A DNA stretch of 49,700 nucleotides from an uncultured Clostridia bacterium (GCA_947589465.1 CANQAE010000004.1:1-49700); one strand, 5' to 3'; shown: positions 17,867 to 26,539, counted from the stretch's first letter. Made by a program: numbers and translations. The notes: generated by a model not told the origin, from the letters alone.

Positions 17867-18711
17867 TGCTCTGTCTTGCAATGGGATTTTTCGATTGCGT
17901 ACATTCGGGACACAGAAAGATAATTTCCGCTTGCGCCGAATATGCGCATAAATTAGGGTGCAAATGCGCCGTACATACGTTTGAGGACAGCGAAGGCTTG
18001 CTTCGTTCCATGCCCGTATACGACTCTGTTCGCCGCGAAGAACTCCTCGTTTCGGCGGGTGCGGAACTTGTTATATGTGACATATTCAACGAAAAAATGC
18101 GCAATACGAGCGGCAAAGACTTTTTAGACTATTTGACGTCAAAATACGAAATTTCGGCATTTTTTTGCGGTTATGACTATACTTTCGGCAAAAATGCGAG
18201 TTGTGGTGCTCAATTCTTACTTGATTATGCCACGCATAATAACAAAAAATGCTTTATTTTGCCGCCCCTCGAAGCGGACGGACAAAAGGTGTCCGCCACT
18301 CGAATACGCGAATTGCTTCTCGGCGGCGAGATCGAAAAGGCAAATGATTTGCTCGTTCATCCGTACTATTTGAAAGGCAAGATAATTCACGGGCGCGGCG
18401 TGGGGTCTACGTTCGGTATTCCCACCGCCAATCTCGAATGTAACGGCTTTTTGCCCAAAAACGGAGTATACAAGACGGCGTTCTTCGCGGACGGAAGGGC
18501 GTATCCGTCGGTAACCAACATAGGGACGAAACCCACTTTCGGGGACGGAACGATTTCGGTCGAAACGCTCGTACTCGGCTTTGACGGCGACTTGTACGGC
18601 AAGGAAGTCGAGATCGAATTTTACAAATACATTCGTCCGATAAAAAAATTCGGCAGTGCCGAAGAACTCAAACTGCAAATTCTGAACGATACAAAGGAGG
18701 CGTTATGCTGA
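17863..18711 (+). CDS. ribF: bifunctional riboflavin kinase/FAD synthetase
   Basis: RibF makes FMN and then FAD from riboflavin. The N-terminal nucleotidyltransferase half has the HxGH motif in FFDCVHSGH, where the common FDGVH reads FDCVH, and the C-terminal kinase half shows GRGVGSTFGIPTANLE and SVTNIGTKPTF. The protein is 282 residues, at the short end of the family. It overlaps truB by four bases and the TIM-barrel gene by seven. Confidence 0.93.
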   Translation: MMLCLAMGFFDCVHSGHRKIISACAEYAHKLGCKCAVHTFEDSEGLLRSMPVYDSVRREELLVSAGAELVICDIFNEKMRNTSGKDFLDYLTSKYEISAFFCGYDYTFGKNASCGAQFLLDYATHNNKKCFILPPLEADGQKVSATRIRELLLGGEIEKANDLLVHPYYLKGKIIHGRGVGSTFGIPTANLECNGFLPKNGVYKTAFFADGRAYPSVTNIGTKPTFGDGTISVETLVLGFDGDLYGKEVEIEFYKYIRPIKKFGSAEELKLQILNDTKEALC

Positions 18712-19541
18712 GGATAGGACCTTCGGGAAATTCCCGTTCGTTTTACGAAGAAGGACACAATCACACATACGAGGAAGCGAAGTGGCTTTTTGACAGGGGG
18801 CTAAATGCGTTCGAATATTCGTTCGGGCGCGGAGTAAATATGTCGCCGTCTGCCGCGCAAAAGATAAAGGAGGAGTTCGGTAGGTACGATATCGAAATAA
18901 GCGCGCATGCGCCGTACTATACCAATTTCGCCAACCCCGATCCCGAAATGATCGAAAAGTCGATTTCGTACATACGGCAGTCGATAGACGCGGTAAAGGC
19001 TATGGGCGGCAAAAGAGTGGTTTTTCATCCCGCGTCGTGCGGCAAGTCGCCGCGAGGCGAGGCTGTGGCGCGCGCAAAGGACAATATAGCCGCCATGATG
19101 ACAAAACTCGAAGGGGATTTTCTGCTCGCCGCCGAAACGATGGGCAAACTTGCGCAAATAGGCACGGTAGAGGAAATAGTCGATTTTTGTTCCGCCGATG
19201 ACAGGCTCATACCATGTTTCGATTTTGGTCATATAAACAGTTATATGCGAGGGGGACTGAAAACAAAAGACGATTACAGGCGCATACTCGATTACACTTT
19301 CGATAAGTTGGGTAAGTTCAAGACCGAAAATATGCACATTCATTTTTCGAAAATACAGTACGGCGCGTCGGGCGAAATAAGGCATCTCACTTTCGCGGAC
19401 GAAACGTTCGGTCCCGAATATTCGTTCCTTGCCGAACTCATCGACGAGTACGAAATGACCCCGTTTATTGTATGCGAATCGGACGGAACGATGGCAGAAG
19501 ACGCAATAATTATGAAAAACTGCCATAAAAAGGTTTACTAA
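18705..19541 (+). CDS. TIM-barrel protein of the endonuclease IV (Nfo) superfamily
   Basis: The 278-residue product looks like a divergent endonuclease IV-type xylose-isomerase-like barrel. Likely metal ligands are visible in the expected order: His in ISAHAPYY, His in VVFHPA, Glu in LLAAETMGK, Asp and His in CFDFGHIN, His in HIHFSK and Glu in VCESDGTM. True Nfo cuts DNA at abasic sites with three zinc ions; whether this divergent member does so, or acts on a sugar, cannot be told from sequence alone. The ATG lies inside the ribF end and is preceded by AAAGGAGG, so it is co-transcribed with ribF. Confidence 0.8.
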   Translation: MLRIGPSGNSRSFYEEGHNHTYEEAKWLFDRGLNAFEYSFGRGVNMSPSAAQKIKEEFGRYDIEISAHAPYYTNFANPDPEMIEKSISYIRQSIDAVKAMGGKRVVFHPASCGKSPRGEAVARAKDNIAAMMTKLEGDFLLAAETMGKLAQIGTVEEIVDFCSADDRLIPCFDFGHINSYMRGGLKTKDDYRRILDYTFDKLGKFKTENMHIHFSKIQYGASGEIRHLTFADETFGPEYSFLAELIDEYEMTPFIVCESDGTMAEDAIIMKNCHKKVY

Positions 19542-19562
19542 TTCCAAATTTTATGATATACT
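19534..19562 (+). promoter_or_regulatory. promoter for the Xaa-Pro peptidase gene and efp
   Basis: TTTACT at 19534-19539 and TATACT at 19557-19562 are 17 bases apart, with TGA before the -10. The -35 overlaps the stop of the preceding gene. The start codon lies 52 bases downstream of the -10. Confidence 0.6.
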
Positions 19563-19614
19563 TATAAGCGGTAAATCATAAGTGCTAAATTTGATTTGAC
19601 TTTAAGGAGATAAA

Positions 19615-20649
19615 ATGTTCGGTAAAAATGCAGACACTTTGGTCGTCTTGTCGCAAGTGAATCGTTTTTATTTTTCCAAAACGGATACGTCTTTCGGTTG
19701 CGTTATTTTGCACGAGGACGAAAAGGTATTTTTGACCGATTTTCGCTATTACGGCTACGTCGGCAAAACTCTTTCGGATTGGAACGTCGTACTTACGACC
19801 TCCGAAAAATTTTACGAGTCGATCAACGCGGAACTCACTCGATTGAACGCCGAAGTGGTGGGCTACGAGGAAAAATCCATAACCGTCGAACAGTTCCGTA
19901 AACTTTGCGAGAGTTGCGGAGCGTTCAAATTCGAGCCCGCTTCCGATTATATAATCCAAAGGCGTGCGATCAAGACAGAGGAAGAAATACAAAAACTCGC
20001 CGCCGCGCAGGTGATAGCGCAGAAGGCGCTCGGCAAAGTCGTTTCGCAAATAAAGCCGGGCATAACCGAACGCGAGGTCGCCGCCGAACTTATGTACGAA
20101 ATGCAGATGCTCGGCGCGGAAGATTACGCGTTCGAAACGATAGTCGCATTCGGCAGCGGCTCGGCTGTCCCGCATCACAAGACGAGCAAACGCAAACTCG
20201 AAAAGAACGAAAACGTACTCATAGACATGGGCGCGAAGGTGGACGGATATTGTTCGGATATGACCCGAACATTTTGCGTCGGTCAGCCTAACGACAGGAT
20301 AGCGAAAATGCATAAGATAGTTCTCGAAGCGCAAGAATACGCATTGAAGAACATCAAGGCGGGCATGACGGGACACGAAGCCGATTCGTTCGCGCGCGAA
20401 TATATCATAGCGCACGGATACGGCAACGAGTTCGGGCACTCGCTCGGTCACGGAGTGGGGATCGAGATTCACGAATTTCCCCGCGTCGCTCGCGGTTCGA
20501 CCGACCTATTGCAACCGAACATGATAATCACCGTCGAGCCGGGCATTTACGTCGAGGACGTGGGCGGCGTGCGAATAGAAGATTTCGCGGTTGTCAAAGA
20601 GGACGGGCTACTCAATTTAACTAATTTCGATAAAAATATATTACTCTAA
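19615..20649 (+). CDS. M24 family Xaa-Pro aminopeptidase
   Basis: A 344-residue metallopeptidase with a creatinase-like N-terminal domain (1-125) and a pita-bread catalytic domain. The five metal ligands are present: Asp in [10 protein letters not shown] and CSDMTRTF, His in [13 protein letters not shown], Glu in TVEPGIY and Glu in RIEDFAV. It removes the residue before proline from peptides, or splits Xaa-Pro dipeptides. Placement just before efp is common in Firmicutes. ATG with AAGGAG upstream. Confidence 0.93.
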   Translation: MFGKNADTLVVLSQVNRFYFSKTDTSFGCVILHEDEKVFLTDFRYYGYVGKTLSDWNVVLTTSEKFYESINAELTRLNAEVVGYEEKSITVEQFRKLCESCGAFKFEPASDYIIQRRAIKTEEEIQKLAAAQVIAQKALGKVVSQIKPGITEREVAAELMYEMQMLGAEDYAFETIVAFGSGSAVPHHKTSKRKLEKNENVLIDMGAKVDGYCSDMTRTFCVGQPNDRIAKMHKIVLEAQEYALKNIKAGMTGHEADSFAREYIIAHGYGNEFGHSLGHGVGIEIHEFPRVARGSTDLLQPNMIITVEPGIYVEDVGGVRIEDFAVVKEDGLLNLTNFDKNILL

Positions 20650-20660
20650 GGAGGAGTTTT

Positions 20661-21221
20661 ATGATAGAAGCAGGAGATTTTAGAAAGGGCGTAACTTTGG
20701 AAATAGATGGTAAAGTTTATGTTATTGTGGATTTCCAACACGTTAAGCCGGGCAAGGGCGCGGCATTCGTAAGGGCAAAGATCAAAAACGTCATTACGGG
20801 TCAAGTCTTGGAGCAGACGTTCAATCCGTCCGACAAGTATCCTCTCGCTCATATCGAGCGCAAGGAAATGCAGTATTTGTACAGGGACGGCGATATCTGC
20901 AACTTTATGGATATGGAAACTTACGAAACCATTCCCTTGAACTACGACGTTTGCTCGGAAGCGCTCAAATACGTTAAAGAAGAAATGATGGTTACCGTGC
21001 AATTCTATAAGGGTAACGCATTCAGCGTCGAGGCGCCCAACTTTGTCGAACTCGAAGTTGCGGAAACCGAACCGGGTATTCAGGGCGATACGTCCAAGGC
21101 AGGCAACAAACCCGCCGTTCTCGAAACGGGCACGAGTATTCAAATTCCGCTCTTTGTCAATCAGGGCGAGAAGATAAGAGTTGATACGCGCACCGGAACA
21201 TACATGGAACGCGTAAAGTGA
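20661..21221 (+). CDS. efp: translation elongation factor P
   Basis: EF-P relieves ribosome stalling on polyproline. The 186-residue protein has the three beta domains; the modification loop reads [14 protein letters not shown], with the lysine that is modified in many bacteria, and the C-terminal signature [20 protein letters not shown] is intact. AAGGAGG lies eight bases before the ATG. In Bacillus and clostridia the next gene is spoIIIAA; here a small cassette intervenes. Confidence 0.96.
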   Translation: MIEAGDFRKGVTLEIDGKVYVIVDFQHVKPGKGAAFVRAKIKNVITGQVLEQTFNPSDKYPLAHIERKEMQYLYRDGDICNFMDMETYETIPLNYDVCSEALKYVKEEMMVTVQFYKGNAFSVEAPNFVELEVAETEPGIQGDTSKAGNKPAVLETGTSIQIPLFVNQGEKIRVDTRTGTYMERVK

Positions 21222-21248
21222 TCTCGAATAACGAATAGTCGATCGAAC

Positions 21249-21278
21249 AAAGAGCGGGGAGAATATCTCTGCTCTTTT
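21249..21278 (+). terminator. terminator after efp
   Basis: AAAGAGC at 21249-21255 pairs with GCTCTTT at 21271-21277, and inner GGAGA/TCTCT pairs extend the stem; the right arm ends in four T residues. The 11-mer CGAATAACGAA occurs on both sides, at 21225-21235 and 21295-21305. Confidence 0.65.
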
Positions 21279-21313
21279 GTGCAGAAACGTATTACGAATA
21301 ACGAAAAACTCTC

Positions 21314-21340
21314 ACCGCCGGCGAGAGAAATGCCGGCGGT
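21314..21340. repeat. GC-rich perfect hairpin at the left edge of the inserted cassette
   Basis: ACCGCCGGC at 21314-21322 and GCCGGCGGT at 21332-21340 form nine perfect pairs around GAGAGAAAT. No T run follows. It stands at the border between efp and the AT-richer small genes and may mark an insertion boundary. Apart from the terminator and this hairpin, 21222-21508 has no feature I can support beyond a possible N-terminal extension of the next gene. Confidence 0.5.
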
Positions 21341-21508
21341 TACGGAAAGCGAGAATTGGTTGCAGTATATGCGACAATTTTACGAACTTTACGGCAAGGA
21401 TTAAAAAGTGTCACCACTGCTGACATAATTGAGTTGGACGAATCATCTTATCACCAAATTGTTTATCGCGGAAATAAGCGGCAATTTGTTTTGAGGAGAT
21501 TTGATAAT

Positions 21509-21751
21509 ATGGATAATAAAAAGTTGAAAGCATACATTATTGCAAGTATTGTTACGGGCATTTTGTTTCTTGCTGTGCTCGGAGTTATGATTTACAGCGT
21601 GATAAAACGAATTGATTTTGCGGTTTACATGTCATTGATAGGACTTCCGATATTTTCATTTCTTACTTCCTTTTTTATAACGCAAGCGGTTAAAATAAAA
21701 AACGGTGCGGATAAAAACGCGCAAGAAGATAACCGAAAAATCAAAAGATAA
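21509..21751 (+). CDS. small membrane protein of unknown function
   Basis: An 80-residue protein with two predicted membrane helices: residues about 8-30 (KAYIIASIVTGILFLAVLGV) and 38-58, followed by a charged tail. GAGGAG ten bases before the ATG supports this start. The frame is open back to a TTG at 21356, which would add 51 residues including ELDESSYHQIVYRGNKRQFV, so a longer protein cannot be excluded. No family recognised. Base composition is AT-richer than efp or spoIIIA, consistent with acquisition as part of the cassette. Confidence 0.55.
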   Translation: MDNKKLKAYIIASIVTGILFLAVLGVMIYSVIKRIDFAVYMSLIGLPIFSFLTSFFITQAVKIKNGADKNAQEDNRKIKR

Positions 21752-21776
21752 ATTAGAGTTTCGGCGGGGGGAGAAT

Positions 21777-22103
21777 ATGAATTTTTGTGAGAGGTGTAAT
21801 ATTGCTTGCAGCGACGAAAAATGTCCCAAATGCGGACGGAAGAAACTTAGAGCCGTAAACGAAGATGATTTTTGTCTGGTTGCGCAAGTGGATAGATTTT
21901 TCGGCGATAGCCTGAAAGATAATTTAGAAAACGAAAATATAGAATGTGTGCTTATGCCTTACGGTACGGGAGTCAATTCTAACTTTGCTTTACCGCTCGA
22001 AAGTTATTTGCTTTATGTCAGGTATAAAAATTTAGATTATGTTCGACAAATATTAAAAGAGGCAAATGCTACAATCAAACGAGGCTCGAAATGCTCAAAA
22101 TAA
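21777..22103 (+). CDS. zinc-ribbon protein with DUF2007-like domain
   Basis: This 108-residue protein begins with CERCN and CPKCG, two CxxC knuckles of a zinc ribbon (about residues 3-20). The rest, AQVDRFFGDSLKDNLENENI and onward with LYVRYKNLDYVRQIL, resembles the DUF2007 'putative signal transducing' domain that detects or carries a short ligand-binding ferredoxin-like fold. GGGGGGAG precedes the ATG at 21777. It overlaps the acetyltransferase gene by 13 bases. Function unknown. Confidence 0.65.
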   Translation: MNFCERCNIACSDEKCPKCGRKKLRAVNEDDFCLVAQVDRFFGDSLKDNLENENIECVLMPYGTGVNSNFALPLESYLLYVRYKNLDYVRQILKEANATIKRGSKCSK

Positions 22104-22579
22104 GATCGACAAAAAAGAATGATTTCGACGCGATCATGGAAATATACCGTTATGCAAGAGAACTTATGCGCTCAAACGGCAATCCAAATCAATGGTATGA
22201 CAAATTCCCCGAAGCGCGTACAATTTCCAATGACATAGATTGCAACAACAGTTATGTTATCGAAGAAAACGGGATCGTTTACGGCGTTTTTGCCTTCATT
22301 ATAGGCAAGGAACCAACCTACCAAAGAATCGAGGGCAGTTGGAAAAACGACGAGAAATACGGTACGATACATAGAATAGCGAGCAACGGACAAAAAAACG
22401 GCATTTTTGATTTGTGCCTGAAATATTGCGAAAGCAAAATATCGAATATACGAATAGACACCCACCGTGACAATAAAATTATGCAACATTTGATCCAAAA
22501 AAACGGATTCGAAAGATGCGGAATTATTTATGTCGCAGACGGAAGTCCGAGAATTGCTTATCAAAAAATCATAAGGTAG
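22091..22579 (+). CDS. GNAT family N-acetyltransferase
   Basis: A 162-residue GNAT-fold protein: LKIRSTKKNDFDAIMEIYRY at the start, YGVFAFIIG as strand 4, and the C-terminal NKIMQHLIQKNGFERCGII, which matches motif B of the fold. The acetyl-CoA loop is degenerate, without a clear Q/RxxGxG/A, so activity is uncertain. The substrate is unknown. It overlaps the zinc-ribbon gene, so the two are probably translated together. Confidence 0.8.
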   Translation: MLKIRSTKKNDFDAIMEIYRYARELMRSNGNPNQWYDKFPEARTISNDIDCNNSYVIEENGIVYGVFAFIIGKEPTYQRIEGSWKNDEKYGTIHRIASNGQKNGIFDLCLKYCESKISNIRIDTHRDNKIMQHLIQKNGFERCGIIYVADGSPRIAYQKIIR

Positions 22580-22605
22580 TTTTACTTTCAGCGGAGAAAT
22601 ATTTT

Positions 22606-22698
22606 ATGCCGACGGATGAATTTTTCAAAAAATGGTATGCTGCATTTGCGCCAATTGCAGACCCTATCATAATGAGAGGCGGAAAGGTTAGTCGCTAA
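22606..22698 (+). CDS. possible 30-residue small protein
   Basis: An ATG with GCGGAGAAAT upstream opens a 30-codon frame beginning MPTDEFFKKWYAAFAPIADP. It lies 26 bases after the acetyltransferase stop and before a strong terminator. It may be a true small protein or the remains of a larger gene; nothing like it is known to me. Confidence 0.3.
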   Translation: MPTDEFFKKWYAAFAPIADPIIMRGGKVSR

Positions 22699-22729
22699 CA
22701 ATAATTTTTTACAATAAAAAACAAACGGT

Positions 22730-22761
22730 AAAAGGAAGTTCCGTAGCGGGACTTCCTTTTT
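22730..22761 (+). terminator. strong terminator closing the inserted cassette
   Basis: AAAAGGAAGTTCC at 22730-22742 pairs with GGGACTTCCTTTT at 22748-22760 (13 pairs, one wobble), ending in a T run. It isolates the spoIIIA operon from upstream transcription. Confidence 0.85.
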
Positions 22762-22838
22762 CGCGTAAAAAATTTTTCGTTTTTCGTTTGAAGAATGACT
22801 TGCCGACAGTATTTTGTGGCGGCAAAAAATATCCGCGA

Positions 22839-22909
22839 ACATACAAATCGTCTATCCAAAAGCGAGCGGGAAAAGCGTACATACACATCGTCTATCCAAA
22901 AGCGGGCGG
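22839..22909. repeat. two-copy direct repeat upstream of spoIIIAA
   Basis: A 31-base unit occurs at 22839-22869 and 22879-22909, a 40-base period, with two differences. Both copies contain CATACA and the shared core ATCGTCTATCCAAAAGCG. It lies in the 210 bases between the terminator and the spoIIIAA ATG, where the sporulation promoter should be. I found no complete sigma-E type promoter by eye. Confidence 0.6.
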
Positions 22910-22971
22910 AGAGCAAATTCGCAAAGCAAATATTTTTCATAACGGGAGCGGGTTCGCCGTATATTTATTGT

Positions 22972-23832
22972 ATGGAAAGCGTAAAGAAGTTGTTGCCGAC
23001 GCGCATAGCCCTCGCGCTCGCAAAACTTGACGAAAACAGAATATACGAACTTCGTTTAAGGCAGAGCGGCGTAAGCGTCAACTACGGCGGAAAATTTTTC
23101 GCGCTCGGCGAAGGGGGGATATGCGAAAGGGGATTTTCGGTGACAAAAGCCGAAATCGAGCAGGTAGTGCTCAAAGCCGCCGAACATTCCATATACGCAT
23201 TCAACGACCAGATAAAAAACGGTTATTTGTCGCTGAGCAACGGCGTTCGAATGGGGATATGCGGCGAGGTCGTTGAGGGCAAGACGATCAAAGATTTCAG
23301 TTCGCTTAACATACGTTTTCCGCACGAGATCAAAGGTTGTGCCGAAAAGGTCGCGCCGTACCTATTGAAAAGCCGAGGCTGTTACAACACGCTCATAGTT
23401 TCACCGCCCGGTTGCGGCAAGACGACGCTACTGCGCGATCTCATACGCATAATTTCAAACAGAGGGAACAACGTGCTTGTAGCCGACGAACGGCACGAAT
23501 TGGCGGCATTGAACGGAGCCGCGCTCGACGTCGGGCGAAACACCGACGTGATATCGGGTTGCGACAAGAATTTCGCATTCGAACGCGGCATAAGGTATAT
23601 GCGCCCAGACGTACTTGCCGCCGACGAAATAATGTCCGTCGAGGACGCCGAGAGCGTGCGACGGGCTTGCGCGGGCGGAGTAAATGTCGTAGTTTCGCTG
23701 CACGCGAGCGGGATCGGTTACGACAGGCGGTTCAAGGTCGAGTCTATCGAACGAGTGGTTGCGCTGAGCGACAAGGGGGGACCCGGCAACGTCGAAGGAA
23801 TTTTCGACGGAGCGGGCAGACGCGTCGTATGA
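22972..23832 (+). CDS. spoIIIAA: stage III sporulation protein AA, secretion-type ATPase
   Basis: SpoIIIAA resembles type II/IV secretion ATPases and powers or gates the channel joining mother cell and forespore. Walker A is PPGCGKTT at residues 145-152, and the Walker B-like RPDVLAADEI follows. I use the ATG at 22972, giving 286 residues and the family's usual N-terminus; an open frame extends about 60 codons upstream across the direct repeats but has no homology. First gene of an eight-gene operon with overlapping ends. Confidence 0.93.
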   Translation: MESVKKLLPTRIALALAKLDENRIYELRLRQSGVSVNYGGKFFALGEGGICERGFSVTKAEIEQVVLKAAEHSIYAFNDQIKNGYLSLSNGVRMGICGEVVEGKTIKDFSSLNIRFPHEIKGCAEKVAPYLLKSRGCYNTLIVSPPGCGKTTLLRDLIRIISNRGNNVLVADERHELAALNGAALDVGRNTDVISGCDKNFAFERGIRYMRPDVLAADEIMSVEDAESVRRACAGGVNVVVSLHASGIGYDRRFKVESIERVVALSDKGGPGNVEGIFDGAGRRVV

Positions 23833-24305
23833 ACGGGATATTCGTAGCCGCGCTTTCGTCGTTTGTCGGTTTTTTGTTCGGGTTTATGTTGTTCAAAAGG
23901 CAGAAAGAACGCGAACTTTATTATTTCGGCGCGACAAAACTTTGCTCTACGCTCATAAACAACATAAGTTACAAAGCGGACAAGATCTCCTCGGTCATAA
24001 ACTCGTTTGACGGCGGTTGTGCGTCGCTGAAAAAGAATTTGAACGAATTTCGGACTTATTTAGGCGGCGGAGAATTCAAAATGAGCGAAAATTGCCTTAC
24101 CGCGAGCGAAGCGAATACGATAAAAGAATTTTTGCTCGGTCTTGGCAAATACGACGGCGAAACGCAACTGATGGAACTGAACAGGTGCGAAGCGGAATTC
24201 AAGGCTCGATACGGCGAACTCAAAGCGAAAAACGACAAGCAGGGTAATATGTATATCAAACTCGGCTTGCTGTTTGGCTTGCTTGTCGGGATCTTACTAT
24301 TATAG
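23829..24305 (+). CDS. spoIIIAB: stage III sporulation protein AB
   Basis: A 158-residue membrane protein with a helix at each end: NGIFVAALSSFVGFLFGFML at the N-terminus and KLGLLFGLLVGILLL at the C-terminus, with an alpha-helical middle similar to GspF-type secretion proteins. The ATG at 23829 overlaps the spoIIIAA stop; the frame is open far upstream, but that is the shadow of spoIIIAA. SpoIIIAB is part of the SpoIIIA-SpoIIQ transenvelope complex. Confidence 0.9.
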   Translation: MNGIFVAALSSFVGFLFGFMLFKRQKERELYYFGATKLCSTLINNISYKADKISSVINSFDGGCASLKKNLNEFRTYLGGGEFKMSENCLTASEANTIKEFLLGLGKYDGETQLMELNRCEAEFKARYGELKAKNDKQGNMYIKLGLLFGLLVGILLL

Positions 24306-24317
24306 GAAGGTGCGAAT

Positions 24318-24515
24318 ATGGGAGTGGAGATCATTTTCAAAATAGCGGCGGTCGGGATAATAACGGCGATCGTCTGTCAAATACTCAAAAAGGCGGACAA
24401 GGAGGAGGTTTCCACCATGGTAACGCTCGCAGGGCTTGTAATAGTATTGCTTATGGTAGTGGATATGATCTCGCAGTTGTTCGACACGCTCAAAAATATG
24501 TTCGGGCTATACTGA
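24318..24515 (+). CDS. spoIIIAC: stage III sporulation protein AC
   Basis: A 65-residue protein with two membrane helices, FKIAAVGIITAIVCQIL and VTLAGLVIVLLMVVDMI, of the small SpoIIIAC family. It shares a perfect 30-base block with the start of spoIIIAD (24339-24368 and 24527-24556), which reflects common origin of the two. Its last base is the first base of spoIIIAD. Confidence 0.93.
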   Translation: MGVEIIFKIAAVGIITAIVCQILKKADKEEVSTMVTLAGLVIVLLMVVDMISQLFDTLKNMFGLY

Positions 24516-24901
24516 TGGACATACTGAAAATAGCGGCGGTCGGGATAATAACGGCGTTTTGTTCGCTCACTTTGCGCGAGAACAAGAGCGAACTCGGCGT
24601 CGTGGTCGGGATAGCGGGCGGGTGCATAATAGTGCTTATGCTTCTCGATTATTTCGCGGACATATTCGCGCTCATTTCGACTATGATACAGCGGGCGGGC
24701 ATACAGAGTTCGATACTCAAAAGCGTAATAAAGATAATCGGGATAGGGTACATAACCGAATTTTCGGCGGGCATAGTTGAGGACACGGGAAACAAGTCGC
24801 TCGCCGAAAAGATCGTCATGGCGGGCAAAGTCATAATTTTGGTCGTGTCTTTGCCGATAATCAAGGCGCTTTTCGACCTTATTGCGGAGTTGACGATATG
24901 A
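24515..24901 (+). CDS. spoIIIAD: stage III sporulation protein AD
   Basis: A 128-residue integral membrane protein of the SpoIIIAC/AD family: the AC-like N-terminal half KIAAVGIITAFCSLTLRENK is followed by three more helices, including IGIGYITEFSAGIVEDTGN, the family's most conserved part. It is a membrane component of the SpoIIIA channel. It overlaps spoIIIAE by four bases. Confidence 0.93.
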   Translation: MDILKIAAVGIITAFCSLTLRENKSELGVVVGIAGGCIIVLMLLDYFADIFALISTMIQRAGIQSSILKSVIKIIGIGYITEFSAGIVEDTGNKSLAEKIVMAGKVIILVVSLPIIKALFDLIAELTI

Positions 24902-26058
24902 AAAAAGCGATAGTCGTATTGCTGTTTTGCGCCTTGATCGCTTTCCCGTGCGGGACGGTGCGAGCCGAGGACGATTTGCCCGAAGAATACACCGAGATAA
25001 TGGACGAACTCGACACGAGCGACATAGACGAGTTGTTGAAAGAGTTCGGCAGCGAGGAACTGTCGCTGTTCGGCTACGAAAATTTGAAGGACAAGTTGTA
25101 TTCGCTGCTCAGCGGCGGCGAGGGAATAGACTTCGGCAGTTTTCTCGGATATGCGGTAAGCATTTTCGCGTCGAAACTTACCAATTTTATTCCGTTTATC
25201 GTATCCATATTGACGATATGCATACTGTTCAGCCTGATCGAGGCGATAAAGGGGAAGTTCGCTTCGAAATCAACCGAAACGATAGCGAGATTCGCGTGCA
25301 TATCCCTTGTCATGGTTATAGTTTTCGCGCAAATAATAAATCTCGCCACCTCTGCGCGAGGACTTATAGACTTCTTAAAGCGGCAGATGGATTGCTTTTT
25401 CCCCATACTTCTCACCCTTATGACGGCGATAGGTTCGAGCGGTTCGGCGGCAGTCTATCAACCTGCGGTGGCGGTGCTATCTGGCGCGGTCACGAACGTA
25501 ATTACGGTGTTTGCGTTGCCGTGTTTTATGCTCGGCATAGTGTTCAACGTCGTGGGCAATCTCAGCGACGGCATAAAACTCAAAACTATGGCGGAATTTT
25601 TTTCGGGCGCGATGAAGTGGGTACTCGGCACGGCGTTTTTCATCTTTCTCGGAATGTTGTCCATACAGGGAATAACCGCTTCGGTATACGACAGTATTTA
25701 CATTCGAACCGCAAAACTCGCGTTGAGTCGGTACGTGCCGATAATAGGCGGGTATCTTTCGGAAGGATACAACCTCGTGATCAGCGGAAGTGTACTCATA
25801 AAGAACGGAATAGGGCTGTCGGGAATAATAATCTTGTTTTTGTCGGTGCTTCCGTTACTTGCTCAGATTTGCCTTTTCGGGCTGTCGCTCAAACTTATCG
25901 CGGCGGTATGCGAGCCGCTCGGCAGTAAGGCGATCTGCGACATATGCAAGGGAATAAGCAAGAGCGTCACCTCGCTCATTGCAATAATACTCGGTTTAAC
26001 GTTTTTGTATTTTGTATTTTTGTTGCTCATCGTCTGTACGGGCAATCTGGTGATTTGA
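24898..26058 (+). CDS. spoIIIAE: stage III sporulation protein AE
   Basis: A 386-residue polytopic membrane protein. It starts with a signal sequence (KKAIVVLLFCALIAFPCGTV), an acidic extracytoplasmic segment to about residue 80, then about eight hydrophobic helices; IGSSGSAAVYQPAVAVLSG is the conserved SpoIIIAE segment. Its permease-like form suggests it carries material into the forespore as part of the SpoIIIA complex. spoIIIAF begins one base after its stop. Confidence 0.94.
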   Translation: MKKAIVVLLFCALIAFPCGTVRAEDDLPEEYTEIMDELDTSDIDELLKEFGSEELSLFGYENLKDKLYSLLSGGEGIDFGSFLGYAVSIFASKLTNFIPFIVSILTICILFSLIEAIKGKFASKSTETIARFACISLVMVIVFAQIINLATSARGLIDFLKRQMDCFFPILLTLMTAIGSSGSAAVYQPAVAVLSGAVTNVITVFALPCFMLGIVFNVVGNLSDGIKLKTMAEFFSGAMKWVLGTAFFIFLGMLSIQGITASVYDSIYIRTAKLALSRYVPIIGGYLSEGYNLVISGSVLIKNGIGLSGIIILFLSVLPLLAQICLFGLSLKLIAAVCEPLGSKAICDICKGISKSVTSLIAIILGLTFLYFVFLLLIVCTGNLVI

Positions 26059-26059
26059 T

Positions 26060-26539
26060 ATGATAGTAACTTGGCTTATGAGTATACTCGCGGTAGTCGT
26101 CCTTTACGTTATAGCCGACCTCGTTCTCGGCGAAGGGCGAATGGGAAAGTTCGTAAACGCCGTCTTTGCGTCGCTTACCATACTTATTATAGTTGCGCCC
26201 ATTCCCAACATGATACGCAATGGAATTGACGCCGACAACGTGCTTTTCGTACCCGAAACGGCGGTGGACGAAAACTTTTTGGAAGGCGCGGACAAGATCA
26301 AGGCTTCGGCGCTTGCGCGCGGCGTCGAGAAGGCGCTCGAAGAAGAAGGATACGGCGGCGTAGAAGTAACTATCGAGGGGAAATTCGAGGACGAAATAAT
26401 TATCGGGCAAGTCCAAATAAATTTACGCAATTTGGTTATGGACGAAAAAGTGGTGCATATAAATAAGTATGACGCAATAACACGTCTTGTAAGCAAATAC
26501 TTATCGGTAGACAGAGGAGTTATTATGATCTATGAATAA
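26060..26539 (+). CDS. spoIIIAF: stage III sporulation protein AF
   Basis: A 159-residue protein with two N-terminal membrane helices (TWLMSILAVVVLYVIADLVL and FVNAVFASLTILIIVAPI) and an extracytoplasmic ring-building-motif domain after residue 75. In Bacillus this domain can form oligomers in the channel. It overlaps spoIIIAG by eight bases. Confidence 0.9.
   Translation: MIVTWLMSILAVVVLYVIADLVLGEGRMGKFVNAVFASLTILIIVAPIPNMIRNGIDADNVLFVPETAVDENFLEGADKIKASALARGVEKALEEEGYGGVEVTIEGKFEDEIIIGQVQINLRNLVMDEKVVHINKYDAITRLVSKYLSVDRGVIMIYE

Noticed and set aside
22795..22971. Longer spoIIIAA with about 60 extra residues
   Set aside because: The added part is translated from the direct repeats and has no family similarity.
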